This document shows positions 22,430 through 34,658 of a stretch of DNA of 53,004 bases, one piece after another; position 1 is the stretch's first letter; every line of letters begins with the position of its first letter. The DNA comes from Apostichopus parvimensis (taxonomy: Eukaryota; Echinodermata; Holothuroidea; Aspidochirotida; Stichopodidae), in contig KN886901.1 in assembly GCA_000934455.1 (NCBI GenBank), positions 22,268 through 75,271 on the forward strand, read 5' to 3'. The notes under the pieces were generated by a model. That model did not search any database and was not told where the DNA came from. It saw only the letters and a program-made list of their open reading frames with translations. Position numbers and translations under genes: made by a program.

Positions 22430-22549
22430 AATGCCATTCTGTACACTGAACCCCAACTGATACTTGGTATCTGGTCGCTTGATGAGCACTTGCGTGACTG
22501 GAGGACAGGAGACGATATTGAATTTCACCAGCGCCTGGCTCTTCAATGA
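22430..22549 (-). CDS. APBA1: Mint/X11 exon: end of PDZ1 and start of PDZ2
   Basis: 40 codons, phase 0, acceptor TTCCAACAG and donor ATT|GTAAGT. It encodes [19 protein letters not shown] (last PDZ1 strand and the very short inter-domain linker), then [20 protein letters not shown], the PDZ2 start with its LGFSV binding loop. The short linker is what holds the two PDZ domains as one rigid unit in the family. Confidence 0.97.
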
Positions 22550-25500
22550 CTGTTGGAAACGTACAAAAGAAGGGAAAAGAATATAATTGATTGGAGCTAC
22601 GTTCTTTCCATAGGTGCTAAAAACACGGTGTGGATTGCGAAGCGGAGAATTCGCGAACCAACAAATTTGACGAGTTGAGGGCTTGTGGAGAAGAGAAAAA
22701 GCTTTCTTGGGTGGATATTATTACAGTTGTAGATGGAAATCTTTCTGGTGTCAGTGACCCCCGTGAACCACGAACGACCACTTTAGCGTTTGAGAAAAGA
22801 CAAAAAAAAAAAGATTTAAAAAAAAAAAAAAAAAAGCGATAGCGGGCGAGAAAAATTTTTTTTGGCAGGGTACTTCAAGACACTTATCGCCAGCACTTGC
22901 TATGTCTTTCTTGACAAACTTTTGTCTATCTTTTAAAAATAAGGTAGCATATTGTTTATGGACACTGGCATCTCAAACAGCCCACAGAAAAATGGTGTAA
23001 TTTATGAAAATTAACTGGTCTGACTCGGGCAATGATTTTAGAAAAAGAAAAAAAACCCATCTTACTCAATCCATGTCTTGGCTGTGAATACGATGTGATT
23101 ATAGGCTTAAAATGGATTTAAGCATATTACCACTTTCTCATTTTATGAGTGTTTATTATAAAGTGGATTAAAAATAAAAACTATTTTCTGCTCCTTCCAG
23201 ACTGAATAACATGCTATCACACCCGCTTTCTCTTCCCCCTATACCAATGTTACTACCTTCAGTTCATCTAATGACACAATCTTAATGCCCTACCTAAATG
23301 TTCCACTATTCACATACAAATCAAACAACCCCCCTGGCATTTCTTTATACGTAGATAAGGAGAGAAATTGTATCCGTATTTCCTTAATGACGAGAGAATC
23401 TGGTTTCGTGGAAATCTCTCAAAGACCGTGGATTGAAAGTAACACATGCTCCATACCCAAACTAGACATCCCTTCAATATTAAAGTGCCAATCAAAGATT
23501 AATTCTTGTGTATCCCTTTTTGATGATTTAAAATTAATGAGAAATTCAAAACCCATTGCATGCAGCTGTTCTTTCCCCTGGAGGGAAGGGAACTGTCACT
23601 CTGAACATTTAGAGACATATATGGTTAATAGATTGAGAATGAACCACCAGATCTGAGACAAGGACGTTGATTATCATATATATACCTCGACTTGCATTGC
23701 TGCCATGTAATAGGCAAGTTCATATAGTGAGCCTAGCCTTCCATCGAAAAAGTTAAGATACTATTCACGGCTGTATACACACACTGGTAGGATACTGCTT
23801 TTATCCCCTTTGATTTCAAAACTATCGAACTATTCCCAAACAGACTCATCCATCCGTTATACCGTAGTTAACGTGAACGGATACATCTCAAGGTTGTGAC
23901 TCAGGAATGCAGGTGTTCGTTGGGACGGTGTCTTTTTGAAGCTCTGATTACCAACTTATGAGAAGATTTGAGATAAACAAGCCGTAAAAGAAGATGAAGC
24001 GAAAGAAAGAAAGAGAAGACGCTTGCAACAGAATCAGAAAAATAACATTTCTAAATCTGAACGACAAGAAAATCATTCTTCTCTTCTTCTTTTAAGCAGC
24101 ATTTTGAGCTGAATTTGAATTTCTTGATATACTCTTTTGCACCCCCCCCCTCCCGCCACCCCATAAAATGAAAGAAAACGTCAACGTTCACAACGGGATT
24201 GTGAAAGAGCATTTTTTTTCCTCTCAATATTTTGCCAAAACTTTCTCATCAATGTACATCAAGACGGAAATAAACAATCACAAGATTGCAGATCTTCTGG
24301 CATCGACTTCATCAATCTCATTTATCCTATTTTTATTTTATTTTCCCGAGACGAAGCTCCCTAAGGGATCCGTGTCGATCAGATAAGGGTGGCAGGCGGT
24401 CACAGCAAGTTGATCTCCGATGCATAGATCTCAAAACTGTTTACACCTATTTTGGCAATCAATACAAGATCCCCTCTGGTTTTCACATCAATATCTGCTT
24501 CCTTTTGTTTAAGACATCATAATCTATTAATTAAATTGACCTGTTCTACCGGTGGGCTTGGGAGTCCCTGGCTGCGTAACCAAACACGCCGACAGATTTC
24601 TTTATTTCTCTATTTCTCTGGTTTTACTTTGACCTTTAATACCATCTAGCTGCGAGTCGATCATCTCACGTTACGATATTTTAACATACGACAGAGGATA
24701 GGATGTTATTTTTAGCGAGATCTCTAATGGTATCCCTCATCCTCTTAAATCTTGTAAAAATCTCTCGGTTTCGGTAAAACGTCGACGAGGGCGGACGATA
24801 ACGTTTGATGGCATTTTAACATCCAAACAGGTCTGTTTGCGTAGGGGGCTTGCACAGGAAGGACTACCTACTGTGTCAACAAAAATTAATGCATGAATAT
24901 CTGCAAATACGTCTTGTAGTCGGGTTGAAGACTCTAGGTTTTACCGCCAACATAAATATTACATACACTTATGACACTGTTAATTAAGCCTGTCGGAAAA
25001 TTGAAAGATTGTTGATATGTTGAAAGAGTTGTAGTATTTATGTCTATCTCTCTCTGACTAAGCTTTCTAGGCTTAAATTGAAAAAAAGAAAATTGTGTAA
25101 GATGATTGACATTTCTTTTCTCCAATGCTTCATCAACTAGACACTTTTCCATGCTAGTATAAAATCAAGAAAAAGCAAAAACTCACTACTTGCTACTTGC
25201 TACTTTTACTACACTATTTTAATGGAATATTTGTATCAAATTCCATCCAAAACAATATCTTTCACCTCAAGTCACAATGCAACAGTCAAATATTTCTACT
25301 AAAGAATAAATCATAAAACCTTTTCTCATTAGTGACAATATTTATCTATGAGGCTGAGATGGGGCCAAGTACTACCTCTACCCATGGCGCTACTCCTTGC
25401 AAATGGAGAGAGCCCCACCATCCGTCACTTCGTTCAAACATGACGAAGTGCGACTGGGATAAATTCCCTCGTCACCTCAGAGTCGCCCCCCTCTGAGGTA

Positions 25501-26151
25501 CCCCACACCTCTCTCGTGTGTGACTTTGACATTGATTTGTCGATCCTGTTTGCGGTGACCTTGGACAGCTAATTCCGAAAGGACAAGAAAATCGATGCGG
25601 AGTCTATTTAAGCAGTAAAGTGAGACTGACAAAATTAAACGAATTCGCTGCGTAACTGATGAAATTCCTCTTGCATTTCAAAAGATTGACTTTCCAGGGT
25701 AACGTGAAAAAGAACAAAAACAAAAGGGAGCGTCTTGAACTGTAACGCATCCGATGCCGGACTTTAGTATCGTGCGTGTAAGTTCCTTATTTGACGTTAC
25801 TTCTGCTGACTAACATTAATAAGGTTTTCATGTCGGCCAGATTCGCTAGAAAGATTTTCGATAAATTTAAAAATTCACCACTTACGTCTTACATTTTCTA
25901 ATCTTAGACTGAGACGGATGTTGTGATCAAAGCAGAACCCCAAAAAATCAAGCCATTCTGTGAGCATAAAGTTTGCCAAAATTGTTAAATGTTTAGTTAA
26001 AAAAGAAATGACATAATTCTGTTTTATCTGTAAAGGACATTGGTAATGATGTATTTGTAGACATGACGTTGATAAAGCTTTTGAGGTAGCTGGAATTATT
26101 CGATTGCAACCCATCTCCACCTGACGAGGTCATTACACGCCCCATAGTTAC
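22550..26151 (-). other. APBA1: Mint intron 4
   Basis: No exon of another gene is recognised. A + strand open frame of 123 codons at 23285-23656 has no recognisable domain. A GC-richer stretch at about 25370-25510 contains a short hairpin (CACTTCGT and ACGAAGTG, about 25422-25450). An oligo-A run (22825-22837) and several pyrimidine tracts are present. Confidence 0.7.
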
Positions 26152-26364
26152 CTTGATGACGTTCTGGCACTCGTGTAAAGGAAGACCTACAAGACTCGTT
26201 CCGTTGATAGCCATGATCTGATCACCGATATTCAGTTTACCGGACCGGGCCGCCGCACCGAACGGTGACATGTTTGCTACAACTACCGTCGGGATGAGAG
26301 ATCCCCAGCCGGACTCCACGATCACCATGCCCATGATTTCTCCTCTCTCTTTCTCTACGAGAGC
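26152..26364 (-). CDS. APBA1: Mint/X11 exon: PDZ1
   Basis: 71 codons, phase 0, acceptor TTGTCAG just eight bases from the assembly gap, donor AAG|GTAACT. It encodes [20 protein letters not shown] and so on through [20 protein letters not shown] to CQNVIK, the first PDZ domain except its last strand. The carboxylate-binding loop is of the I-M-G-M-V type instead of G-L-G-F, as in all Mint PDZ1 domains. Three short differences from the vertebrate form lie in the SPFGAAAR segment. Confidence 0.97.
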
Positions 26365-26372
26365 CTGACAAA

Positions 26373-26502
26373 NNNNNNNNNNNNNNNNNNNNNNNNNNNN
26401 NNNNNNNNNNNNNNNNNNNNNNNNNNNNNNNNNNNNNNNNNNNNNNNNNNNNNNNNNNNNNNNNNNNNNNNNNNNNNNNNNNNNNNNNNNNNNNNNNNNN
26501 NN
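26373..26502. other. Assembly gap (130 N)
   Basis: Run of N inside Mint intron 3, starting eight bases beyond the PDZ1 exon acceptor and ending at a GGGGGG run. The branch point and most of the polypyrimidine tract of that intron are hidden. Confidence 1.
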
Positions 26503-27147
26503 GGGGGGAAAAGCTTATTTTATCGCTCTTCTTTGCTATGAACCTTGAAGTGGTTGGTCTGACCACTCTTCAGATGTTTTTGCGAGTGGAATTTCCTTAG
26601 CAACTACTCACACACAGCACCATCCAGCAGTACTAACGGTGGTGTTCATTATCAGATTATAATATCCAAAATGGCTCATCTATTTCTGCAATTCTGGTAA
26701 CATATATATTTCACTTACAATCCAGACTAATGTGTTTCACTTCAAAAGTGTCAATATTTAGAATATACACATATCTTTGGGTGAAAAATATAGCGAGAAA
26801 TACACATAAGATTCAAATTATGTACGACTACCTGCCTGCCATTAACTAGGCTAATTAATTAATTTATGACCTTATACTCTTGTAAAGTATAGTGCAATAT
26901 GTGCCGTATGACTGCTGTGAAGTATATTCTTCCCCCACCCCACCCCATCCAACCCCCCTCTCAAGACCCCATCCACACCTTCAGGAAATGATTGTGTCTC
27001 CTAAAATTAGGCATTAACAAAGGAGAAAACTATATACTGTGGTGTTGGATCTATAGAGTAAGAAATGCAGGTATGATTAAAATCAAAATCAAAATAAAAT
27101 AAAACTGTTAGCAAACTGCTTATCCACTAGAGAGCCTGTGTAAGAGA

Positions 27148-27261
27148 ATGTGTAAAAGTAAGTTGGCCTGACGTTTCGATCCTAGCAGGATCTTCTTCAT
27201 TTTAGCCTCTGAAGAAGATCCTGCTAGGATCAAAATGTCAGGCCAACTTATTTTTACACAT
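27148..27261. repeat. 52-bp inverted repeat with hammerhead-like cores
   Basis: Arms 27148-27199 and 27210-27261 are reverse complements with only three mismatches, separated by 10 bases. Each arm contains the string GATCC-TGCTA-GGATC, a 5-bp stem and loop. The + arm has CTGAAGA before this stem (27209-27215), fitting the hammerhead CUGANGA box, but AAAA after it. The minus arm has GAAACGTC after the stem, fitting the GAAA box, but ATGAAGA before it. Such motifs are common in Penelope-like elements and other repeats of marine animals. Confidence 0.8.
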
Positions 27262-29254
27262 GATTTAAATAGTGTAGCATTTCTATTTGATATCTAACAA
27301 GTCATGCAAGTACCCATACAAGGTTTGTGAAGTATAGTCTTCCTCCCCATAAAAAAGACCTCACCCCCCCTCCCCCTCACCCCACTATCACACCAAATCA
27401 AGGTGTAATTATCAAACCATTCCTGATATAAAAAATAAAAAAAAAAATAAAAAATGATATTCATTCCAATCGTTAACTTTGTCTTTAATACTAACATGAT
27501 ATTAAAGTATATTTGTTTCAAAAGTTCATATAAATTTCTGTCCCTCGAGACGCTAAAATGTGAACTTTTTCGAGGTTAACTCTTGAAAGGAAACCTTATA
27601 CAAGACAAGACAAAAAACAGGGACTCCTTGATGAATGTGACTCTTTGAGTAAAGAGATTGCTACCTTCCGAAAAACCCAGTCACGTTATTTGAGAATGGC
27701 TCCTTAAAGGAACGTAACCATACTGGAATTGTTCAATTCCAAGAAAGTTATAACAAAATCGAAGGAAATTTGTTCTTGGGGCTTACAGACCATAGCAGAA
27801 AATGCTACAAGTAATAAATACCTATCGTTCAACTTGTTAAGGGGTTGTTTAGGATTCCTAACTCATTGCAAGATATACCAGGTTACTATTTAACCGAAGT
27901 TGTATCATCAGATGGTTATATTCAGCCTTATTTGTTCCTCAAGTCAAAGGATAAACAGGAAAAAAGATTTAATCCTCTCTCCTAAACTTGTATCAAAACA
28001 GAAAATTATCAATTAATTGCTAATGAATATATTGAAAATGAAATCATAAAGGATTTCGAACAGCATTCGGTGTTTCCTTTAGACTTCTTTCTGTCACTTT
28101 AATTTACAAAATTTACCAAAAATTATGGATACTGACTTTAATATTTATTTCACCTCTTGTTTTTTTTGGGGGGGGGGGGCCCTACTTGTAACAGGGAATA
28201 TTTTTTCTGGAATCCCATTGCAAAATGCTGTGCAAACATGATAAAATAACTAATCAAATATGTCAAACCATAAAAGAGTTTTTGTACACAAAGAGCATTG
28301 CGTGCTGAGCATTATAGCAATAGAAGCAGAAAACATGTAAAAATTCAAATACTCAGTTATTCCTTAAGATAACATACTTGTAATGTCTTGCTTTGATTTT
28401 AATTGGAAAAAAAAAATGTAACTTTTTTTTTTTTTTTGTTCAGTTTTGTATTATTGGAATTATAAAATTTGTCCTTAGTTGATACATTTAACTTTCTCCA
28501 GTTTTTTTTCGTCCATTTCTTTTCTTTCTGTTATTCTTGCAGATGAATGAAAATCTTATATTCTGCTTTAAACTAACATCAAAAGATCTTGTAAGAGAAA
28601 CTGTTATTGCAATGAATATATGCGGGAACGGAAAACTCCCAAGGTCTGGACGTAATGGTTTTGTTTAATACTCGCCTGAACTTTTTAAAACTATGAAAAC
28701 TGAACTTGATAACTCTCACATTAATGTAAATTCAGTGATGTCAAATTGAATTTAATCTCTTCTCTTTTGAATTTAATTTTTCTCTATTCCTTCGGCAACT
28801 TAACACCGCAAAATGATAAAAGAGCAAGGTTTGGAAGTCACGTCCGGCTATAATGATGAAAATATCCCGAAATATTGATACAACTTGAGAGAACCAGCAG
28901 AGTATAATGACCATTCTCCTACTGATCTGATATCTTTCATCTGAATTTGAGGATAATTTATATTTTCTCACTTTTAATATATATATATTTATACCTGTTA
29001 CCTATTAAATTAATAACTAATTAATAAGAAACTAGGTAAGACAAAGCCAAGATGAAGGAGTTTTATTACAAATTTGTCTTACTGTGAATAACAGACAGTC
29101 CAGGTCAAGTCTTTCAACAAACAATAACTGTGAAAAGTAATGCTTTCAACCAAGAAAATCAGAGGAATCTATAATGTGGCAGAGGGATCAAATATTGTCG
29201 CTACTTGATCAGAATTTCAAAACGCTGCAAGCTGTAGTGTTCTTCCATACCTTA

Positions 29255-29659
29255 AGGCCCGGTCACACTACAGCGATATTTTATCGGAATACGGTCCGAT
29301 TTTTCCGATTTTAGGCCGAAGAGTGAGGTTTGTGGTAGTGAATGTAATGAATGCAGTGGAATATTCGAATACCTACTCCAAATCTGAGGGGTTCTGGAAC
29401 GGACTACATTCTGAAGTGACGTCACATCGAAAAACGATAAAAATCGGAAGAGAAATCGGATAGCTATCCAATAAAAGGAAACGGAGTCAATATCAAAAGT
29501 TAGGAGAGGGCTATTCCACATCGGAATGGCTCAACAGATAGCAAATCAGGTCCTTTATCACTGTGACTAGAAGACCCAAACGAAAAACTGGCTGTTTTGA
29601 TTCCTCCGGGAAAATCGGATAGTATTCCGATAAAAAATCGGTATAGTGTGACCGGGCCT
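29255..29659. mobile_element. PIF/Harbinger-like MITE
   Basis: Perfect 16-bp terminal inverted repeats AGGCCCGGTCACACTA at both ends, flanked by TTA on each side (29252-29254 and 29660-29662). A 3-bp TTA duplication is typical of PIF/Harbinger. The interior carries many ATCGG/CCGAT subterminal motifs in both orientations. No transposase; the minus-strand open frame inside is a by-product. TTAA-type insertion by a piggyBac-like source is a less likely alternative because the right flank reads TTAG. Confidence 0.85.
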
Positions 29660-30741
29660 TTAGCAGTCAAACTCAAGGAATCACTTCTTAAGATATGGAC
29701 AACTCAGTATCCATAGAGCTACATATAGGTGTAACCTTGGCTACACATTTCTAGCAATTATCAATGAAGTTTTTGTAAGGAAATAGAATCATCATATATC
29801 GCTCTATAACATATTATAAAGTAAATTGATCACAAAATTTTAAATTAAATTTATCGCTCTCACACATTTGACAGGCTAATTATAAATGAATTCTTGAAGA
29901 GCAAAGACATTAATACCCAAATGACTGCCTAAAACTACGGCATCATAATTTTTTAGAACGGTCCAATTTAGTACAATGTCCATTTTCAGAGCTGTTGATG
30001 CTTGCAAAGGTACCGTTGACACAGTCAAACAAAATCAACTGACGATCAGTTATGAGACTTATTTGCCAGTATAGACTGCGGCAAGCTAGTGCAGTAAATG
30101 ATGCATTCCTCACATCATAGTTGAAGCATCGTGCACAAAGAATTCACTTCCTAACAACTGTGTACTTTTGGCTAAGATCATGTATAGTTTTGACCCTTTC
30201 ATTGGAAATTGCGGTACCGTACTAGACATATCACCATGGTGACCACAGTTGATGTTCATAGTCATGGACATAATGGATGGAACTTGGGGTCTGAGAGTGA
30301 GTGTCAATTTGGTAACATATATGTATATACTTTGGTTGTTAGTGCCCATGCCAATGAGAAGAAAGCATCGACTATTTTCTTTTTTGCCAGTCCTTCCCCG
30401 ATCTCCAAGAGCATAATTTATCTCTGCAGCTCAAGAATACATATTATTATATTGTATTGAGGAGATATTGGAATTGATTTAAGCTGTCAATATCATGACA
30501 AATATAATATGTGCGACCATCAATCCCTCGCTGCCTCCATACATACAACTATCCGCAGCCACTGTCATGTACTCTAGTCAGGAATGGCAAGAACAATTTG
30601 TTCAACCTTGATTTAATCTAACTTGGGCAATTAACTCTTCGACTCTCAAACTTTTCGTCAAATGATATATTTCAAATCTCCTACCCCTCCAACCCCCCCT
30701 ACCCCCCGGGCACTCTTGACAATGTCATGCTGTGATCTTAC

Positions 30742-30921
30742 CTCTTTCTCACATTCTTTATTTGAAAAGAGCATCAAGTCATCGCCATATATTTCCTGCG
30801 AGTTGAGGACGTCATGATAATCCATCTCTTGTACATGGGCGTCGTCGATGCCGTTCACCTTCAGGAACTCCAGGTACGCTAGGGCGAAGGCCTGGCCGAT
30901 GGTCTGGGCGATGAGTTGTGC
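30742..30921 (-). CDS. APBA1: Mint/X11 exon: PTB C-terminal helix and linker
   Basis: 60 codons, phase 0, acceptor CGGCAG and donor GAG|GTAAGA. It begins AQLIAQTIGQAFALAYLEFL, the long C-terminal PTB helix whose Phe (residue 12) contacts the NPxY-type ligand. The following linker (DYHDVLNSQEIYGDDLMLF) keeps the Tyr that, in vertebrate Mint1, is reported to take part in folding the linker back over the APP site. Intramolecular control may therefore be ancestral; that step is inference. Confidence 0.97.
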
Positions 30922-31684
30922 CTGCCGTGATGTCAAATATTCGGAGTGATTGTCGTTAAATAACCCGAGAGTAATTACACAAAGAACAAAGGGACGTTAT
31001 GCATATATCCACAAACATGGTACCAACCAAACCCAAAGCATTATTGAATAACTTTATTCTATGAAGTAGTAACGAATCAAAATGCTCAGTATTAATAAAA
31101 AATGTATATATTTAAATAATAAAAAGAAAACAGACGATAACACTGAAAGATACTTCTTGTCATCATTTGCCAAAAAAAACATGAAAAAAAATTAAAATGG
31201 AAAACAAAATTGAATGTAACAACACAAGAATTAATGCTACCTAAATCTAAATATTACATTTTACACAAACATTGTACTGTTTTATATCCATTAATGTTAG
31301 AGCATTTCAATTCACATTTAATATTGCAAACAGACCAATATCAATAAGATCTGAGAACTAATGCCATAACCGAGCTGCGAGTGGTTACGGTATATTTTCT
31401 TGCCCTTATTCGGCTTCCGGCCATGTCTCAAGTCTTTATCAAGTACAGATTGTTTGCAACAACCACGCTCCACTCATCCTGATGGCAAGAAGATTTATTT
31501 TCCAAAAATGTCACACTCACAAATTCAAAACTTTCAACCTTTTTGTGATTTGGGATAATATTTTTATATTTTTTTCAATATATGTTCTTTCGTAGCGATG
31601 TGAATTCTACAATTCTGCTTACCATTTCACGGGATTGTCGATTTCAAAAGGTCGAAATTTGATATTTACGACGGCGTTACTTAC
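30922..31684 (-). other. APBA1: Mint intron 2
   Basis: Phase 0 intron GTAAGT to CGGCAG. AT-rich, nothing else recognised. Confidence 0.85.
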
Positions 31685-31876
31685 ATCTTCCGTCTCGAAG
31701 ACGTGGCAGATGATCTTTCTCGGTTGTCTCTTGCCCTCCCCGTCCACGGAAACGCCGCTCTCCTCCACCGCCTCATCTAGCGTCTTGACGGATCTTCTCC
31801 TCGCCATTATCACGACGATGTTGCCGATGTCGGCAATGTACGAGATGGTTTTCAGAGGATGATCCATCATGGTTTC
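31685..31876 (-). CDS. APBA1: Mint/X11 exon: PTB core
   Basis: 64 codons, phase 0, acceptor CACATGCAG and donor GAT|GTAAGT. It starts [20 protein letters not shown], which is the PTB strand forming the peptide-binding edge, then a variable loop rich in Ser, Glu and Gly (about residues 29-50), then [11 protein letters not shown]. The core is almost unchanged from vertebrate Mint; the loop is diverged, as expected. Confidence 0.97.
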
Positions 31877-34658
31877 CTGCATGTGAAGAAAAATAAATGT
31901 CCATAAAATATCCCTTCATGGCCAGGCCCCCCCCCCCCCCAAAAACAGAAGAGAAAAGATGGACTATGACAGATTTCATACTCGTCGGTCTTTAACGAAT
32001 GCATAGATATTTTCATCTCGATAGAAAATAGCGGAATTGAAAAGCGTCAGAAGAAATAAAAACAATTCCGGCTTTTGATTTACTTACGATGCTTCTGACT
32101 CTGAAAGGAACTTGATCATGTTTGAAGCAGAGAATTTGAATAAAACATCACATATTTCATATAATCTCTGGTAGATAAATACATTTAAGATGGTGGTGAA
32201 GATTTGTGGCTATGTGTTGACGTTAATAGAAAATATCGGTTTATTTTGGGGGTATTTGGGGTATGTTCGAACAAAGTTCATGAGAAGTTTGGCATACCCT
32301 CATTCCATCTGGATTTTGTTTGTGTGATGTCAAGATGTACATAGAATAATGTAAATGAATCACTGTTACGAATCCACTTTGACACAGCAGACCCACAGAC
32401 TCTACGAGAGGCACCATGTGGTGTGCACTTGACTTTGTATGATGTTAAAAGAGGGTACCTCTTCCTTGAACAAATGTGTAAACTAAAGGAGGAGCGGCGG
32501 GGGGGGTGGGATTCATTCTCCCAACCCACCCAGATTTCCTCCATTGTGTAAACGAACACAATAACATAGAGAAGCATTGTTATCTCTATTCAGAAGCCTG
32601 TGTGGAAGAATCATAGGATTAGGAGGCTGGGGACCTGCAGCCCCCCCCCCAACCAAATATTTTCGTGAAAATTCGGGCAATATGCTGAGAATTTTTTGGG
32701 CACCTACTGAAAGAAAAATAATTTGCAATGTTTTTTGAAATGGTTAAACTTATATTATTATTATTGTAACAACTTCCCCAATAATTATAACCAATATGGA
32801 AGGGCAATAACACAGCAAATGATTGTATGTAATTGGCATGCGATATAATAACCGATGCATGCCTATATGATATGCACATTAAGATGTTGAAAGCGCGCTT
32901 AGAGCCCCCCCCCCCCCCCCCCAAATAAAATTGGGCTCCTACGCCATTGTAGATTGGGTAGTTGGGATTGTGATAAGATGAATAAAAGATTGTTCCTTTT
33001 TGATGGATGGGGACAACTAAAATACCACCTCTCCACTGTAATACACAATAATACACAATAACCCAGAGGTTCATTGGTAGTACTTAATTTTCATAGCAGT
33101 GTTTTGGTGTACAAATCTGTAATAAACACTGCAAATACGACTCACTATATGTAAACAATATGCACATACTTAAAGAGTTTTCAAGAATATAGTCCATATC
33201 TTTAGCTCAAATTGCTTGAATAATGCATTTTGTTCAAATGCCAAGAGTCGTTGCCGAGTGGATGACCTTCTCAGTACGTGGACGATGCATTGCGAATCGT
33301 AAAGAACCACAAACGAAGTACGACACCAAGGTTTTAATGATACAATTTATAGATAAATTGTCAACCACACTCTGCAAAGTCACTTTCATCATGAATTAAA
33401 CATTTTCTGTGTGTTAAGACCGGGACCAAGATAGGGGGGCTCGAAAAATTCCATTCTCGATGGTAACCTCAAAACACAGCCAAATTAACGCTACACGTGA
33501 ACTCATCTTATAAATCAAACTGCAAAGCGTGGGTCTGCTAATGAGATGCAAACATGTTCTATGAGAGCCAATTTTGACGGACATTTTAAAGACCTAGATT
33601 TCATCAACCATAAATTGTCTTGTTCCAATCTTCACTGAACAAGGACAAAGTCTTTTTATATTTTTTATATATTTTTTATTTATTTTTTAATGCTCACTTT
33701 TGACCTTCACATCACTATGTACTCTACCTTAAATGATGGCTATATAATAAGAAAACATCCCAGTTTAATAGCAAATATTAATATTTTATAAGAATTTATG
33801 GCAAAATTTGTTTAATAATGGCATGGATGTCCACAACTGATTGTCTTGTCACTCGTTTCTTAACCTTCACACCCATTGTTTTGTATATCAATGGATTCTT
33901 AATGAGTTTCAAACCTGTAAACTTTAAACTAATTTAACACTGAGTAAAGATCGAATGAAGTTCAAGATGATTAAGGGGGGGGGTGGTGGAGTAGGCAGAG
34001 AAAGGAACCTATATATCTTTTTTCTCATACAGTTATAATTACCATGGTGATCACATAGTCAATTTAAATATGATTTTTTCAAATTAAATTTTGTTTAATA
34101 AGCAGACAACTGTCTTTTACTGCTGTCTTCTGAGAATCCAAGGACAGACACCATCTTGGACTGAATCGAATACCGTTCCAGGATAAATAGGATGGTCTTA
34201 ACAAACTATGTGTCCAATGTAATTGGTAAGACATCTAAGGATATGCAATAAGTTGATAAAGTTGTAACTTTATAACTTAAATACATATAAAGACTTAATA
34301 ATTCAGACATCATATAGATGTGATAGCCACTAGTCACACCATCTCGTATATACAATTTAACCAGAGATCTTACACCAGCTACATACAATATAACCTAGGA
34401 GCTAGGAAAGGGAATTATGATATCAGAGATGTGGCTTAATAAAACATATACATATCTTATCAATCAACTAAAACAGGCAAGAAGTGAAAAGTACACTGGG
34501 AAACTATAGAGAAATTCATGAAATAAAAAACTAAATAAAAAAAATTAATGTCTGCTCTCGCTCTTCCAAAAATTAACTTTTTTTTTCTCTCCAGAAATGT
34601 TGCAGCGGCAAAGTTTTCTGCATCTCGTTTTCTCGTGTTTCATCTTACATCATCTTAC
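31877..34658 (-). other. APBA1: Mint intron 1 (within this window)
   Basis: Phase 0 intron. Contains poly-C runs (31926-31939, 32641-32650, 32905-32922), the MITE-like copy 2 and a G run near 33976. No other gene is seen. Confidence 0.8.
32620..32957 (-). mobile_element. MITE-like element, copy 2
   Basis: Inverted relative of 10593-10930. It shares GGCAATATGCTGAGAATT (reverse complement in copy 1), the CAGTAGGT block and, at the other end, CCAAATAAAATTGGGCTCCT with poly-C. The interior is more diverged. Confidence 0.6.

Larger units (their letters stand above)
26365..30741 (-). other. APBA1: Mint intron 3
   Basis: Contains the assembly gap, a hammerhead-like inverted repeat (27148-27261) and a PIF/Harbinger-like MITE (29255-29659). 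A (TA)n stretch lies near 28978-28988 and a G run near 28167-28178. No other coding sequence is supported. Confidence 0.8.

Noticed and set aside
23285-23656. 123-codon + strand frame inside a Mint intron
   Set aside because: No recognisable domain, motif or splice context; length is within chance for this much AT-rich sequence, although a retroelement remnant is possible.
26237-26566. Open frame crossing the assembly gap
   Set aside because: More than 40 residues are unknown and the frame is shifted relative to the real PDZ1 exon.
33246-33300. tRNA-Ser/Leu-like A box (GTTGCCGAGTGG)
   Set aside because: No convincing B box or cloverleaf follows.
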